A DNA stretch of 64,000 nt from contig NZ_JAHYCB010000007.1 of the NCBI RefSeq assembly GCF_019430945.1, positions 310,001 through 374,000 of the forward strand, read 5' to 3'. The position numbers were made by a program, and so were the translations under genes. Positions 1 to 10,573 of this stretch are shown here, in pieces (position 1 is the first letter of the stretch; each line of letters opens with the position of its first letter). Source of the stretch: Neorhizobium populisoli. Its GTDB lineage: Bacteria; Pseudomonadota; Alphaproteobacteria; Rhizobiales; Rhizobiaceae. The notes under the pieces were generated by a model that saw only the letters and a program-made list of their open reading frames with translations, was not told the origin of the DNA and did no database searches.

Positions 1-162
1 ATCGGCGATATGGCTCTTGAGATCCCTGTCATCCAGAGCCTTCGGCAAGTGCACGAGGTTCGAGTATCCGCACGACGAAAAATAATCCACGGCGGTCTGG
101 CTGATACCTTCGAGCAGCAGCACGGAAATCTTGTCGCGCGTGAGGGAAAGCTTGGGAGACAT
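1..162 (-). CDS. serA: D-3-phosphoglycerate dehydrogenase, N-terminal fragment (cut by window edge)
   Basis: Reading leftward from an ATG at 162, 54 codons remain open to the window edge. The translation begins MSPKLSLTRDKISVLLLEG and continues with a segment containing SQTAVDYF and PKALDDRDLKSHIAD. This matches the start of the E. coli-type phosphoglycerate dehydrogenase (a KIKFLLVEG-like strand, then a GALDDEQL-like segment), the first enzyme of serine synthesis in the cytoplasm. Only the first strand and helix of the substrate-binding domain are visible; the NAD-binding domain and any ACT domain lie outside the window. The gene is downstream of ndvB but separated from it by a strong terminator, so it probably has its own promoter between 163 and 318. 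The ribosome binding site is weak. Identity rests on the N-terminal pattern alone. Confidence 0.75.
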   Translation of the reverse strand, partial: MSPKLSLTRDKISVLLLEGISQTAVDYFSSCGYSNLVHLPKALDDRDLKSHIAD

Positions 163-318
163 GGGGAGACTTTCGTTTTCCGAATTGAACAAGCCGGTGT
201 CGTTGAGGCCGTGCGCCGAATTACAACATGGCTTTGCGACCATCCTGCAAACAGTGCAAGCGAAAATCCCGGTATTCTCTGTTTCCATCAGGCGCAGGAT
301 TGGCAACGGAAGAACGAA

Positions 319-352
319 AAAAGCCGCCGTCACAATCATGACGGCGGCTTTT
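319..352 (-). terminator. Rho-independent terminator downstream of ndvB
   Basis: A perfect 14-bp stem (AAAAGCCGCCGTCA pairing with its complement) encloses a 6-nt loop, and the minus-strand transcript leaves the stem into a run of U. It lies 30 nt after the ndvB stop codon and before serA, so it most likely ends the ndvB transcript. The A-rich start of the stem means it could also work in the other direction. Confidence 0.85.
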
Positions 353-381
353 GATTTGATCAGCTACCCGCGGGAGCAGCT

Positions 382-3300
382 TCAGCCCTTAGCCGGCTCC
401 GGCAACGTCTTGGCGCCGGTGCTCGACACCGAGAATTCGCCCTTCTTGTCGGCCGCCTTGCCGTCCACCGTCACCTTGCCGCTTTCGACGACGATCTTGT
501 GGACCACGCCGTCCAGCGTCAGGTCGGCGCTGAAGCCGTCCCAGCCGGTCGGCAGCGAAGGATCGACATGAAGCTTGTCGCCCTGGCGGCGGATGCCGAG
601 GATGCCTTCGATCGCCGCGCGATAGAGCCAGCCTGCAGAACCCGTGTACCAGGTCCAGCCGCCGCGGCTCTGATAGTCACCGGCGCCGTAGACGTCGGCG
701 GCAACCACGTAAGGTTCGACGCGATAGGTCTCGGCCGCATCGCGGGTGAGCGCATGGTTGACCGGGTTGAGGATCTGGAAGCACTTCCAGGCATCGTCAC
801 CGCGCTTCAGGGCTGCCAGCGCCATCACGACCCAGATGGCCGCATGGGTGTACTGGCCGCCGTTTTCGCGCACGCCCGGCGGATAGGCCTTGATATAGCC
901 CGGGTCCTTGCGGGTGTTTTCGAACGGCGGCGTGAAGAGGCGGATGATGCCGGCTTCTTCGTCGACCAGCTTCTCCATGACCGCATCCATGGCCTGGGCC
1001 GAACGCTGCGGATCGCCGTAACCAGAGAGCACGCTCCAGCTCTGACCGAGCGAATCGATGCGGCATTCGTCGCTGGAGCTGGAACCGAGCGGCGTACCGT
1101 CGTCGAAGTAACCACGGCGGTAATATGTGCCGTCCCAGCCGGCCTTCTCGAGCGCCTGCTTCAGCGTCTCGATATGGTCGGTCCAGCGCTGCACGCGCTT
1201 GCGGTCCTTGCGCGCTTCCGCATAGGGCAGGAAGTCGCGTAGCGCCGAGACCAGGAACCAGCCGAGCCAGACGCTCATGCCACGGCCTGCGACGCCGACA
1301 CGGTTCATGCCGTCGTTCCAGTCGCCGCCGAGCATCAGCGGCAGGCCCTTGTCGCCGGTGCGGGCGATCGCCAGATCGAGACCGCGGGCCGCATGCTCGT
1401 AGAGGCTTCCCGTCTCGGTCGAGATGGTCGGCTGGATGAAGGCATCGTGCTTGTGTTTTTCAAGCGCCGGACCTTCGATGAACGGTAGTTCCTCGTCGAG
1501 CAGCGTAGCGTCGCCGGTCACCGAGACGTATTGATGCATCGCATAGGCAAGCCAGACAACGCCATCGGAGATCTGGGTGCGCACGCCGGCATCCGTGCCC
1601 GGAAGCCACCAGTGCAACACGTCGCCTTCCTTGAACTGATGCGCGGCCGCATTGACGATCTGGCGGCGGGCCAGCGACGGCTCGTGCACCAGGAAGGCCA
1701 GCGTATCCTGCAACTGGTCGCGGAAACCGAAAGCGCCGGATGCCTGGTAGAAGGCGGAACGGGCCATGAGACGGCAGGCGAGCGCCTGGTAGGGCAGCCA
1801 GTAGTTGACCATGTTGTTGAGCGACTTGTCCGGCGTCGAAATCTTCAGGCGGCCGGTAAAGCCGGTCCAGAAGGCCTTCGTCTCGGACAGGATCGGTGCG
1901 AACTCTTCCGCGCGGATTTGCGCAACGAGTGCTTCGGCCTCTTCCTTCGTCTCGCCGTCGCCCATGTAGAAGGTGACGGTCTTTTCTTCGCCCGGAGCAA
2001 GCTCGAGATCGTGGACGAGTGCCGCACACGGATCGCCGTCGAGATCGAGAGAACCGCTCAGGTTGGACGCCGCCAAGACCGCAGCAGGCATCTGCACGGT
2101 GCCGAACCGGCCGATGAATTCACGCCGGCTGACGGTAAAGCCCGTCGGCTGTTCCTTCATCGCCATGAAGGCGAAGCGGCGATAATCGATGCTGTAAGGA
2201 TTGGTGGCGTAAAGCGCCCCGGTTTCCTCATCGCGGCTCGACAGGATGTAAGGCACGGTGCGCGCCGCATTGCCGCCAAGTACCCATTCCGCATAACCAT
2301 AGACGCGCAGCTTGCGGGTCTCCGAGCTGCCGTTGCGAATGACGATATGCGACAGCTTGGCCGAGCGGTTGCGATCGACCGTCTGCGTCATCGTCAGCTT
2401 CAGGCCGTTCTCCTCGCTGGAGAAGACCGAATAACCGAGACCGTGACGCGCCTCGAAATTCACCTCCGGCTTGCGCGACAGGGCCGCGATCGGGGTCATG
2501 ACGGCACCGCTGTCGCGATCGGCCACATAGAAGCCTTCGCTCGGGCGATTGAGCACGAGGTCGTTGGTCCAGTTCGTCAGCTGATAGTCGCGCGAATTCT
2601 TGGCCCAGGTATAGGCCGAGCCTTCCGCGGAGACGTGGAAGCCGAACTTGTCGTTGGAGATGACGTTGATCCACGGATGAGGCGTCGACTGGCCACCCTT
2701 GAGCCGCACGACATATTCGTTGCCCTCCGTCGAGAAACCACCGAAGCCGTTCCAAAATTCGAGATCGTCATGGGTTTCGACTTCCGTCGCAACCTTGAAA
2801 ATCTCGCCATTCAGCAGCGGACGACGATCGACCTCGATCTCGCGATCTTCCGGCGGCGCGAAGATCGTCGCCGTACGGTTGAGCTGGTCGATGATCCGGC
2901 CGTTGCGAGCGTGCAGGACGACGCGCGAGGCGGCGATCATGCCTTCAGCCGAAGCATCGCCCATGATTTCCCGACGCAGCAGGAAGACGTGCTGACGCGA
3001 ACCTTCCGCCTGGCCGGAACGCCGTGCGTTGGTCGCCATATATTCGATGGCTTCCTGCAGATCCTGCGTTTCTTCAGTGGTCGTACGCTCGTTGAGAATG
3101 ATCAGGTCGGTGGCGACACCGCGAGACCGCAGATATTCCTGCGCGCCTATGGCCTCCTTGGCGACCGGAACGTCATTCTCGTCGTTGATGCGCAGCGTGA
3201 AGATCGGCAGGTCGCCGGAAACGCCCGACGGCCAGAGACCCGACTGCTGTTGCATGCTGGCATTGAGCGTTGCCTGATCGGCGCGCAACTGCATGTCCGG

Positions 3301-6300
3301 ATAGACCATGTAGCGGGCGAGATGCTGGAAGGCCGCTGCATCCTGCGAGGTCACACCAAGATGGCGCATCTGCACCTGCGTGCGGGTCCAGGCCTGTGTC
3401 AGCTCGCCCTGGAAGGCATCTGCGTGACGGTAGCGTTCGATCGCGGTATCGAGGTCTTCGCGCTGCGAGGCTGCGATCGTCCAGAAGACAACGCTGACCT
3501 TCTTGCCGGCCGGCACCCGCACGACGCGGCGCAGCGACAGGACCGGATCGAGCGAGAAGCCGTCGGTGTTCGACAGCGTCGCGCCCGGATCGAAGGCGGC
3601 AGCTTCGGAAAGCGTGCGGCCACGGCCGATGAACTTGCGGCGGTCGGTTTCATATTCGGTCGGGCGCGCCGAACCGGCATTATCGGCCGCCAGATGGGCG
3701 ATCATCATGTCCGGATCGGTCGGGCTGCGCTTATTGCGCCAGGCGCGGATCACGTCGCCGCGACGGCCGATCTCGGTCTTGACGAACATGCGGGCGAACA
3801 GCGGGTGACCGTTATCATCGGCCTCATTGGTCAGCACGGGCTCCATATAGGACGTCACTTCGATGAAGCGGTCCTCGGTGCCCATGTTGAGAAGCGTCAG
3901 GCGACGGCCTTCCGCATCGTGCTCGCTGGCAACGATGCATTCGACCGTGCTGGTGAGATCACCGATCGTTTTGTGGAATTCGGCACGCTCGTCCGAGAAG
4001 ATCGCCTTGGTCTTTTCACCCTCGGCGCGGCGCGGCTCGGACGTGGCAGACCACCAATCACCGGTCGTCGTGTCGCGCAGGAACAGGAACTGGCCCCAAC
4101 GGTCTTCCGTCGGATCGGCCTTCCAGCGGGCAACGCCAAGATTGTTCCAGCGGGAGTAACCTGTGCCGGCCGCCGTCATCATGACAGAGTAGCGACCGTT
4201 CGACAGCAGAACCAGTTCGCGGTCCTTGGTCGCCGGATTGCTGATCGTACGGATTTCCGGACGCATCAGCTCGCCGCCGCCCTTGCCGGGAGTTTCCTCG
4301 TGCTTGGCGCTCATGACCGGGATGTCGCGCGGCGCCTTTTCCTGCAGCAGCAGTTCGGCCGCCTCGATCACCGGATCGGCATGGAAGAGTTCGCGCAGCA
4401 GGCCGTTCATCACGACGTTGGCAACGGCCGCGATCGACATGCCATGGTGGTGGGCATAGTAGTTATAGACCACCGCGCAGCGCTTGCCTTCCGGCACGCG
4501 GGTCGGCGTAAAGTCGACCGCATCGTGGAAGCCGAACTGTCCGAGCGCACCGAGCGAACGAAGCTCCGCCAGGTTTTCAGCAGCTGCAATCGGGTCATAC
4601 TGGCTGGCAAGGATCGAAGCGTAAGGCGCGATGACGGCGTTCTGGCCGAGACCACGTTTCAGGCCGAGCGTCGGCACACCAAAATTGGTGTACTGATAAT
4701 GCATCTGGTGGTCGAGCGCGTTGAACGCGGCTTCCGAAATGCCCCACGGCGTGCCGAGACGGCGGCCATGGTTCATCTGCTCCTGAACGATCAGGTTGCT
4801 GGTCTGGTTGAGGATGCCGCCCTGGCGCTCCTGCATGACGAGCGGCGGCATCAGGTATTCGAACATCGAACCCGACCAGGAAACCAGCGCACCCCGCGCG
4901 CCGATTGGCACGACCTGACGGCCGAGCTTGTACCAGTGCTCCATCGGGAGGTCGCCCTTGGCGATGCCGAACAGGCTGGTGAGACGCGCCTCGGACGCCA
5001 GAAGGTCGTAGCAGGCCTCGTCGATTTCGTTGCTTTCGACACGGTAACCGATCGACAGAAGGCGACGGTCCTTGCGGAACAGGAAGGCGAAATCCATCGA
5101 GAAGGCAAGATCGCGGGTGCGGTCGCGCAGCGATGCAAGACGTTCGCGCAGGGCTTCGACATTGGCATTGTCGAAGACGCTGTCGGAAATATGTGCCTCG
5201 CAGATTGCGACGAGCGAACCGGACCAGCGGATGACGTCCTCGCTCTGCGCCGTGCGGACTTCCTGGTCGAGGTTGATCGCCAGCTTCTGGATGTCGCGGG
5301 CAAGCACGGCCAGATTGATGACGCGGATCGACGCGAATTCATGCTCGCGCTTCACCGAGGCCAGCGCATTGCCGAAACCGACAATACGCTCTTCCAGACG
5401 GCGGCGCAGCGGACGAACGGTCTTGCGGTCGTCCGGCAGGGCCTTCAGCGTTTCGGCCAGAATGCCGGAAACGTCGCCGATACCATCGAGATTGGCCTGA
5501 AGATGCGCAGACGGCGCTTCCGCCCAGACCCGCAGGGCCGAAGAGATGGCGATCAGGTGGCCGGCGAAGTTGCCGCTGTCGACCGAGGAGACGTAACGCG
5601 GCATCAGCGGCTTCATGGTATCGATGTGATACCAGTTGAACATGTGGCCGCGGAATTTTTCCGCCTTTTCGACCGTCGAGATCGTCTGCTCGATGCGTTC
5701 GATCGTATCGGTGAAGCTGATCCAGCCGAAATGACGCGCCGAGATGACGGATAGCAGATAGACGCCGATATTGGTCGGTGAGGTCCGCTTGGCGACCGAC
5801 GGGTTCGGCTTTTCCTGGAAATTGTCCGGCGGCAGATAGTTGAGTTCGGCCGTGACGAAGGTTTCGAAATAACGCCAGGTGCGGCGCGCGATCTTGCGCA
5901 GCTCGACGGATACCGGTTCCGGCACGAACAGACGATCTTCGGTCTCGGCCGACTGGCTCACATACCAGGCGACGAGTGGCGAGAAGATCCACAGAACCGC
6001 AAACGGAATGCCAACGAGGAAAGCGTTGTCGCCCGGCAGTGCAGAGAGGATGATCGACAGCACGGCGATGGTCGGCGCATGCCACATCGCCTTGTAATAG
6101 TCCTGCGGGCTGCCCTGCTTGTTCGACTGGATCGACGCGGCGGTACGCCATTCCAGCATCAGCTTGCGGCTGACGAACAGGCGGTAGAAGGAGCGTGCGA
6201 TCGCATCGGTCATGATGCAGGCGGAATCCGCGATGAACACGATGCGGAGTGCGACCTGCGCATTGGCGGACCGGATATCCGACCAGACCGAATAGAAATG

Positions 6301-8886
6301 CGCCTGTGGCACGATATCGGTCGAGCTCGGCAGAAGACCGGTGATCAGGCCGATCGTCGGCGCGACGAACAGCGAGAAGATCAGCAGGATCTGCCAGATC
6401 AGCGCGCCGAGCGGGTCCATGAAGTACCAGCCGAGCACAGACGCGAAGAACCAGGCGATCGGGGTCAGCGAACGGCGCAGGTTGTCGAACATCTTCCAGC
6501 GGCCGAGCGCCGGAACGCCGCGCTTGGCGTCCATGATGTAAGGCAGGAGCTGCCAGTCGCCGCGGGCCCAGCGATGCTGGCGCGACACTTCGACCTCGTA
6601 ACGGGTGGGGAAGTCTTCGACCAGTTCCACGTCAGTGACGAGCGCGCAACGTGCGAACGAACCTTCGAGAAGGTCGTGCGACAGGACCGAGTTTTCTTCG
6701 ATCCGGCCCTTCAGCGAAGCCTCGAATGCATCAACGTGATAGAGGCCCTTGCCGGTGAACGAACCTTCGCCGGTCAGGTCCTGATAGACGTCAGAAACGG
6801 TGAAGACGTAAGGATCGAGGCCGCGGCCGACCGAGAAGACGCGCTGGAAAACAGAAGCTTCCTTGCCGGTCGTCAGCGACGGGGTGACGCGCGGCTGCAT
6901 CAGGCCGTAGCCGTGGATGACGCGGTTGGTTTCCGGATCGAGGATCGGCTGGTTGATCGGGTGGTGCATCTTGCCGACGAGCTTGGTGACCGCCTCGCGC
7001 ACCAGGCGCGTGTCGGCATCGAGCGTCATGACATATTGCACGCCTTCCGGCACCATGTTGGCGCCGGCCAGATAGGTCGTGTCCTGGTCGCCACGCAGCA
7101 GCATGTTCAGTTCATGCAGCTTGCCGCGCTTGCGTTCCCAACCCATCCAGACGCCTTCGGCCGGATTGAACAGGCGACGGCGATGCAGGAGATAGAAGCG
7201 CGTGCGGCCATCCTCGTCATACTTGGCATTCAGCGCGGCAATTTCGCGCTTCGCATAGTCGAGGATTTCAAGGTCGGCTTCGTTCTCCTCGAACTTGCTG
7301 TCACGCCAGTCGCTGAGCAGCGAGAAGTAGATTTCGCCATGCGGATTGGCGAGGTAGTGAACCTCGATATTGCGGACGAGCTCGTCCACCGTATCGCGGT
7401 CGGTGATCAGGCAGGGAACGGCGACGAGCGTCTTCGCCTCTTCCGGAATGCCCTCCTTGAATTCGTAACCGACCAGCCGCGCCGGCCGCACCACATAGGT
7501 GACCAGCGTATTGTAGAGGCCTGTCGCGCCTTCGGAAGCCGGCAGCGCGAACATCAGCAGGAAGAAGAACACGACCGGCAGCGGAATATCCGCCTGAACC
7601 AGGAAATAACCGGTAATCGCCAGCGCCATCAATGTGATGAAGATGACCGGACCAGCGATTGCAAACCAGTTCAGCTTGCGGAACGCCCGCACAAAGCGCT
7701 GCACGAACAGCTGGTTGTATCCGACGGCGGCTTCCAGCTCGCGACGACGGCGGCCGACCACAAAGGCGCCGACATTGGTTTCGCGCGGATCAGCCCCTTC
7801 TTCGGCAGCAGCCTTCTCGGCAAGCTCGATGGCGATTTCCGCGATCTCGGCTTCGCTTTTGCGGGAATAACGGGCAATCTGTTCGATGCGGTTGCGATAG
7901 CTGTTGCGCGAGCCGAAATCGAGCTCTTCGTAGTCCGTGCGATCACGGAACAGCTTGTCGATCTGCGAAACGTCCTCGAACCAGACGCTCCATTCGGTGT
8001 CGTCGATTTCGCGCAGGCTCTTGATGATGTTGCCCATCGTCACGTTACCGGACGACAAACGGTTCTGCTCGGACTGCATCACCTCTTCGACGGTCTTGCC
8101 GTCGGCTTCCAGGCGCTTTTCCAACCAGGCGACGGCAAAGCCGGTATTTTGGGAGGCATTGCGCAGGCGATAGAGAAACTGTGCGGTGAACGTGTTGTCG
8201 CTGGTGACGTCCTCGACGCCCTTGAGAACACCGGCGCTCTGCTCTTCGCTGTTGAGGCGGATGATCTCGTCGGCCGTCTCGTTGGCGCGGCGGCGCATGG
8301 TGCGCGAGCGATCGACGCGGGTGGCGATGCGGCGCAGGTTTTCGATCAGCACGAAACGGATGAAGGACGGCAGCGCCCAGATTTCACCGATTTCCAGCGG
8401 CTCGGTTTCCTGGAAACCTTCGACCATGGCCGCCAGGCCATCGCGATTGAGGCTGCTATGGGTATGGGCGACATAAAGCCAGGCGAGCACGAGGACGCGC
8501 GGCATTTCCTGCCCGCCGACCACCGTCGTGCGCAGCTGCTTGAAGAATTTTTTCGGGAAGTCGCGGCGGACTTCCTGGATCGCCTCTTCGACGATGTAAT
8601 AGTTGTCGAGCAGCCATTCGGCTGCCGGCGTTATCGAAGCGCCCGCATCGACATCCACCGAGGTTGCCCGGTAGACGCGGAAGATTTCTTCTTCGTTCGC
8701 CTTGTGGCGACTGAAGAACTCGAAATCTTGGACGCCCGGTAGGGCGGATGCGCCCTCTCTGCCCAGCTTTTGGCCGCATTCCCTCAAGGCTTCGATGTTG
8801 AAATATGTCGCGCGGATCGAATCGTTGTGATCGATCTGCTTGACTTCGGTTTCGCGCGGGGAAGCTGACGGATTATTCAGGGACAT
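382..8886 (-). CDS. ndvB: Cyclic beta-1,2-glucan synthase
   Basis: Very large inner-membrane enzyme (2834 aa from this start; the S. meliloti NdvB and Agrobacterium ChvB proteins are about 2820-2830 aa, so it is full length). It builds a UDP-glucose-derived beta-1,2-glucan chain on itself and cyclises it for osmotic adaptation and host interaction. Visible parts in order: a soluble N-terminal region; hydrophobic segments around residues 405-475; a GT84 glycosyltransferase core with a DAD motif near residue 620 (LDADTRL) and RWARGDWQ near 775; more membrane segments near 800-1000; and a C-terminal GH94-type phosphorylase region with GGDWNDGMNRVG near residue 2520, which controls chain length in this family. 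A GTG at 8892 is in frame, but AGAAG lies 7 nt before the ATG at 8886, so I prefer that. The exporter NdvA/ChvA is not in this window. The gene is followed by its own terminator and appears monocistronic. Confidence 0.97.
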   Translation of the reverse strand: MSLNNPSASPRETEVKQIDHNDSIRATYFNIEALRECGQKLGREGASALPGVQDFEFFSRHKANEEEIFRVYRATSVDVDAGASITPAAEWLLDNYYIVEEAIQEVRRDFPKKFFKQLRTTVVGGQEMPRVLVLAWLYVAHTHSSLNRDGLAAMVEGFQETEPLEIGEIWALPSFIRFVLIENLRRIATRVDRSRTMRRRANETADEIIRLNSEEQSAGVLKGVEDVTSDNTFTAQFLYRLRNASQNTGFAVAWLEKRLEADGKTVEEVMQSEQNRLSSGNVTMGNIIKSLREIDDTEWSVWFEDVSQIDKLFRDRTDYEELDFGSRNSYRNRIEQIARYSRKSEAEIAEIAIELAEKAAAEEGADPRETNVGAFVVGRRRRELEAAVGYNQLFVQRFVRAFRKLNWFAIAGPVIFITLMALAITGYFLVQADIPLPVVFFFLLMFALPASEGATGLYNTLVTYVVRPARLVGYEFKEGIPEEAKTLVAVPCLITDRDTVDELVRNIEVHYLANPHGEIYFSLLSDWRDSKFEENEADLEILDYAKREIAALNAKYDEDGRTRFYLLHRRRLFNPAEGVWMGWERKRGKLHELNMLLRGDQDTTYLAGANMVPEGVQYVMTLDADTRLVREAVTKLVGKMHHPINQPILDPETNRVIHGYGLMQPRVTPSLTTGKEASVFQRVFSVGRGLDPYVFTVSDVYQDLTGEGSFTGKGLYHVDAFEASLKGRIEENSVLSHDLLEGSFARCALVTDVELVEDFPTRYEVEVSRQHRWARGDWQLLPYIMDAKRGVPALGRWKMFDNLRRSLTPIAWFFASVLGWYFMDPLGALIWQILLIFSLFVAPTIGLITGLLPSSTDIVPQAHFYSVWSDIRSANAQVALRIVFIADSACIMTDAIARSFYRLFVSRKLMLEWRTAASIQSNKQGSPQDYYKAMWHAPTIAVLSIILSALPGDNAFLVGIPFAVLWIFSPLVAWYVSQSAETEDRLFVPEPVSVELRKIARRTWRYFETFVTAELNYLPPDNFQEKPNPSVAKRTSPTNIGVYLLSVISARHFGWISFTDTIERIEQTISTVEKAEKFRGHMFNWYHIDTMKPLMPRYVSSVDSGNFAGHLIAISSALRVWAEAPSAHLQANLDGIGDVSGILAETLKALPDDRKTVRPLRRRLEERIVGFGNALASVKREHEFASIRVINLAVLARDIQKLAINLDQEVRTAQSEDVIRWSGSLVAICEAHISDSVFDNANVEALRERLASLRDRTRDLAFSMDFAFLFRKDRRLLSIGYRVESNEIDEACYDLLASEARLTSLFGIAKGDLPMEHWYKLGRQVVPIGARGALVSWSGSMFEYLMPPLVMQERQGGILNQTSNLIVQEQMNHGRRLGTPWGISEAAFNALDHQMHYQYTNFGVPTLGLKRGLGQNAVIAPYASILASQYDPIAAAENLAELRSLGALGQFGFHDAVDFTPTRVPEGKRCAVVYNYYAHHHGMSIAAVANVVMNGLLRELFHADPVIEAAELLLQEKAPRDIPVMSAKHEETPGKGGGELMRPEIRTISNPATKDRELVLLSNGRYSVMMTAAGTGYSRWNNLGVARWKADPTEDRWGQFLFLRDTTTGDWWSATSEPRRAEGEKTKAIFSDERAEFHKTIGDLTSTVECIVASEHDAEGRRLTLLNMGTEDRFIEVTSYMEPVLTNEADDNGHPLFARMFVKTEIGRRGDVIRAWRNKRSPTDPDMMIAHLAADNAGSARPTEYETDRRKFIGRGRTLSEAAAFDPGATLSNTDGFSLDPVLSLRRVVRVPAGKKVSVVFWTIAASQREDLDTAIERYRHADAFQGELTQAWTRTQVQMRHLGVTSQDAAAFQHLARYMVYPDMQLRADQATLNASMQQQSGLWPSGVSGDLPIFTLRINDENDVPVAKEAIGAQEYLRSRGVATDLIILNERTTTEETQDLQEAIEYMATNARRSGQAEGSRQHVFLLRREIMGDASAEGMIAASRVVLHARNGRIIDQLNRTATIFAPPEDREIEVDRRPLLNGEIFKVATEVETHDDLEFWNGFGGFSTEGNEYVVRLKGGQSTPHPWINVISNDKFGFHVSAEGSAYTWAKNSRDYQLTNWTNDLVLNRPSEGFYVADRDSGAVMTPIAALSRKPEVNFEARHGLGYSVFSSEENGLKLTMTQTVDRNRSAKLSHIVIRNGSSETRKLRVYGYAEWVLGGNAARTVPYILSSRDEETGALYATNPYSIDYRRFAFMAMKEQPTGFTVSRREFIGRFGTVQMPAAVLAASNLSGSLDLDGDPCAALVHDLELAPGEEKTVTFYMGDGETKEEAEALVAQIRAEEFAPILSETKAFWTGFTGRLKISTPDKSLNNMVNYWLPYQALACRLMARSAFYQASGAFGFRDQLQDTLAFLVHEPSLARRQIVNAAAHQFKEGDVLHWWLPGTDAGVRTQISDGVVWLAYAMHQYVSVTGDATLLDEELPFIEGPALEKHKHDAFIQPTISTETGSLYEHAARGLDLAIARTGDKGLPLMLGGDWNDGMNRVGVAGRGMSVWLGWFLVSALRDFLPYAEARKDRKRVQRWTDHIETLKQALEKAGWDGTYYRRGYFDDGTPLGSSSSDECRIDSLGQSWSVLSGYGDPQRSAQAMDAVMEKLVDEEAGIIRLFTPPFENTRKDPGYIKAYPPGVRENGGQYTHAAIWVVMALAALKRGDDAWKCFQILNPVNHALTRDAAETYRVEPYVVAADVYGAGDYQSRGGWTWYTGSAGWLYRAAIEGILGIRRQGDKLHVDPSLPTGWDGFSADLTLDGVVHKIVVESGKVTVDGKAADKKGEFSVSSTGAKTLPEPAKG

Positions 8887-9316
8887 GGACACGCTTCTGG
8901 GTGAAATCTTCTAGGGTTCAGTCGGCCTCGCCTTACTCGGCCTGCCTCGGCGACGCCAGCCATCATTTGAATTATGGTGACCGGGCCTCAAGGCAAATCT
9001 GCGATAGTGGAGATAGAGGGCGGTCGGGATATGGCAAATGACTGACCGAAATCTATTTCCCGCTTCTCGCGGATTAACACAGTGTTCGCCTCTAAAGACC
9101 CTCGCCTGAATGGAACCTGAACGGAAGCAGGTCTTTGATAATGCGGAAGATTTCATGTTCCCGCACACGATCGGAATTTCACGCGCGAAGATTGTGGCAC
9201 TAGCTGAAAATTGATCGAAAACGGGTTACTTCGCGAGCCGCGGCTGCTATGCATGACGGCAATGGCGGAAGGATATTCCACTGCCTGCAACCCAATCTTT
9301 TTTCGGTGCTCGAGCG
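8887..9316. other. Intergenic region between ndvB and the M20 hydrolase gene
   Basis: About 430 bases lie between two divergently transcribed genes, so this stretch should hold the promoters of both. I see no convincing coding sequence, no strong hairpin and no recognisable riboswitch. A minus-strand open frame here (8911-9168) has no family-like features. Confidence 0.6.
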
Positions 9317-10480
9317 ATGACGATCCAGTTTTCCAATTACATGGCCGAAGTCGTGGCCACCCGCCGCTACCTTCACCAGCACCCGGAACTCGGCCTGTCG
9401 GAGTTCAACACCTCGGATTTCATCGCCAAGCAGCTCGTTGAACTCGGTTATGAAGTGACCCGCGGCCTCGGCAAGACGGGCATCGTGGCAACGTTGAAGA
9501 ACGGCGACAGCGGCCGCGCGATCGGCATCCGCGCCGATATTGATGCCCTGCCGATCGTCGAGGAAACCGGCGCAGAATATGCCAGCCAGAACAAGGGCAT
9601 CATGCACGCCTGCGGCCATGACGGGCATACCGCCATGCTGCTCGGCGCTGCCAAAATCCTCGCAGAGCGCAAGAATTTCGACGGCACCGTCCACCTGATC
9701 TTCCAGCCGGCCGAGGAGAATTTCGGCGGCGCCAAGATGATGATCGACGACGGCTTGTTCGAGCGCTTCCCCTGTGATGCCGTCTTCGGCCTGCACAATG
9801 ATCCGAGCCTCGGCTTCGGCCAGATCGGCGTCAAGGAAGGCCCGATGATGGCCGCGGTCGACGAATGCCGCATCACCGTCAACGGCCATGGCGGCCATGG
9901 CGCCGAGCCGCAGGACGCCTCCGACCCGATCGTCTGCGGTGCGAGCATCATCATGGCGCTGCAGACGGTTGCCTCGCGCAACATCCACCCGCTCGACGCC
10001 TGCGTCGTCACCGTCGGCGCCTTCCACAGCGGCACCGTCAGCAACATCATCCCGGAACGCTCCGAGATGATCCTGACCATCCGCTCCTTCGATCCGGGCG
10101 TGCGCGACGAGCTGGAACGCCGTATCCGCATGATCGCCGAGGGCCAGGCCGCCAGCTACGGCATGAGCGTGACGATCGATTACAATCGTGGTTACGAGGC
10201 GACGATCAACCACAAGAACGAGACCGATTTCGTCCGCAACCTCGCCCGCCGCACGCTCGGCGAAGACAAGGTCGTCGACCTGCCGCGCCCGTCCATGGGT
10301 AGCGAGGATTTCGCCTTCATGCTGGCGGAGCGCCCCGGCACCTATTTCCTGCTCGGCACCAAGCGCACCGAAAAGGACCCGCCGCTGCATCATCCGCGTT
10401 TCGACTTCAACGACGATGCGCTGCCGATCGGCACGAGCTTCTGGGTGGAACTGGCGGAAGCCTATCTACCAACGAAGTGA
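9317..10480 (+). CDS. M20 family amidohydrolase (hippurate hydrolase-like)
   Basis: A 387-aa cytoplasmic metallo-amidohydrolase of the M20D group, which includes hippurate hydrolase, N-acetyl-amino-acid and indole-acetyl-amino-acid hydrolases. It starts with the typical RRYLHQHPELG segment. Metal-site motifs are intact: IRADIDALPI near 71-80, HACGHDGH at 97-104 with the extra cysteine ligand of this subfamily at 99, PAEE at 131-134 (general base and metal ligand), and GLHNDP near 160. The NGHGGHGAEP stretch near 190 marks the lid or dimerisation domain, and a late PSMGSEDFAF motif supplies the last metal ligand. It stands alone with a strong terminator after it. The exact acyl-amino-acid substrate cannot be decided from sequence. 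Confidence 0.9.
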   Translation: MTIQFSNYMAEVVATRRYLHQHPELGLSEFNTSDFIAKQLVELGYEVTRGLGKTGIVATLKNGDSGRAIGIRADIDALPIVEETGAEYASQNKGIMHACGHDGHTAMLLGAAKILAERKNFDGTVHLIFQPAEENFGGAKMMIDDGLFERFPCDAVFGLHNDPSLGFGQIGVKEGPMMAAVDECRITVNGHGGHGAEPQDASDPIVCGASIIMALQTVASRNIHPLDACVVTVGAFHSGTVSNIIPERSEMILTIRSFDPGVRDELERRIRMIAEGQAASYGMSVTIDYNRGYEATINHKNETDFVRNLARRTLGEDKVVDLPRPSMGSEDFAFMLAERPGTYFLLGTKRTEKDPPLHHPRFDFNDDALPIGTSFWVELAEAYLPTK

Positions 10481-10500
10481 TCCAGATTACCTGAAAAAAA

Positions 10501-10534
10501 CCCTCCCGGCTGGGCGGCAGCCGGGAGGGTTTTT
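10501..10534. terminator. Bidirectional terminator between convergent genes
   Basis: An 11-bp perfect stem, CCCTCCCGGCT with its complement, encloses a 7-nt loop. It is flanked by seven A before and five T after, so it can end transcription of the M20 hydrolase (+) and of the small membrane protein gene (-), which converge here. Confidence 0.88.
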
Positions 10535-10573
10535 CAGTCTTGGGAAGACCGGATTGCGGACGACTGAATCGTC

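Noticed and set aside
1531..5754. A 1407-codon plus-strand open frame
   Set aside because: It is antisense to ndvB; long opposite-strand frames are common in GC-rich genes, and the translation has no domain or membrane pattern.
6079..8742. An 887-codon plus-strand open frame
   Set aside because: It lies fully antisense to the N-terminal third of ndvB and reads as Arg/Asp/Gln-rich noise.
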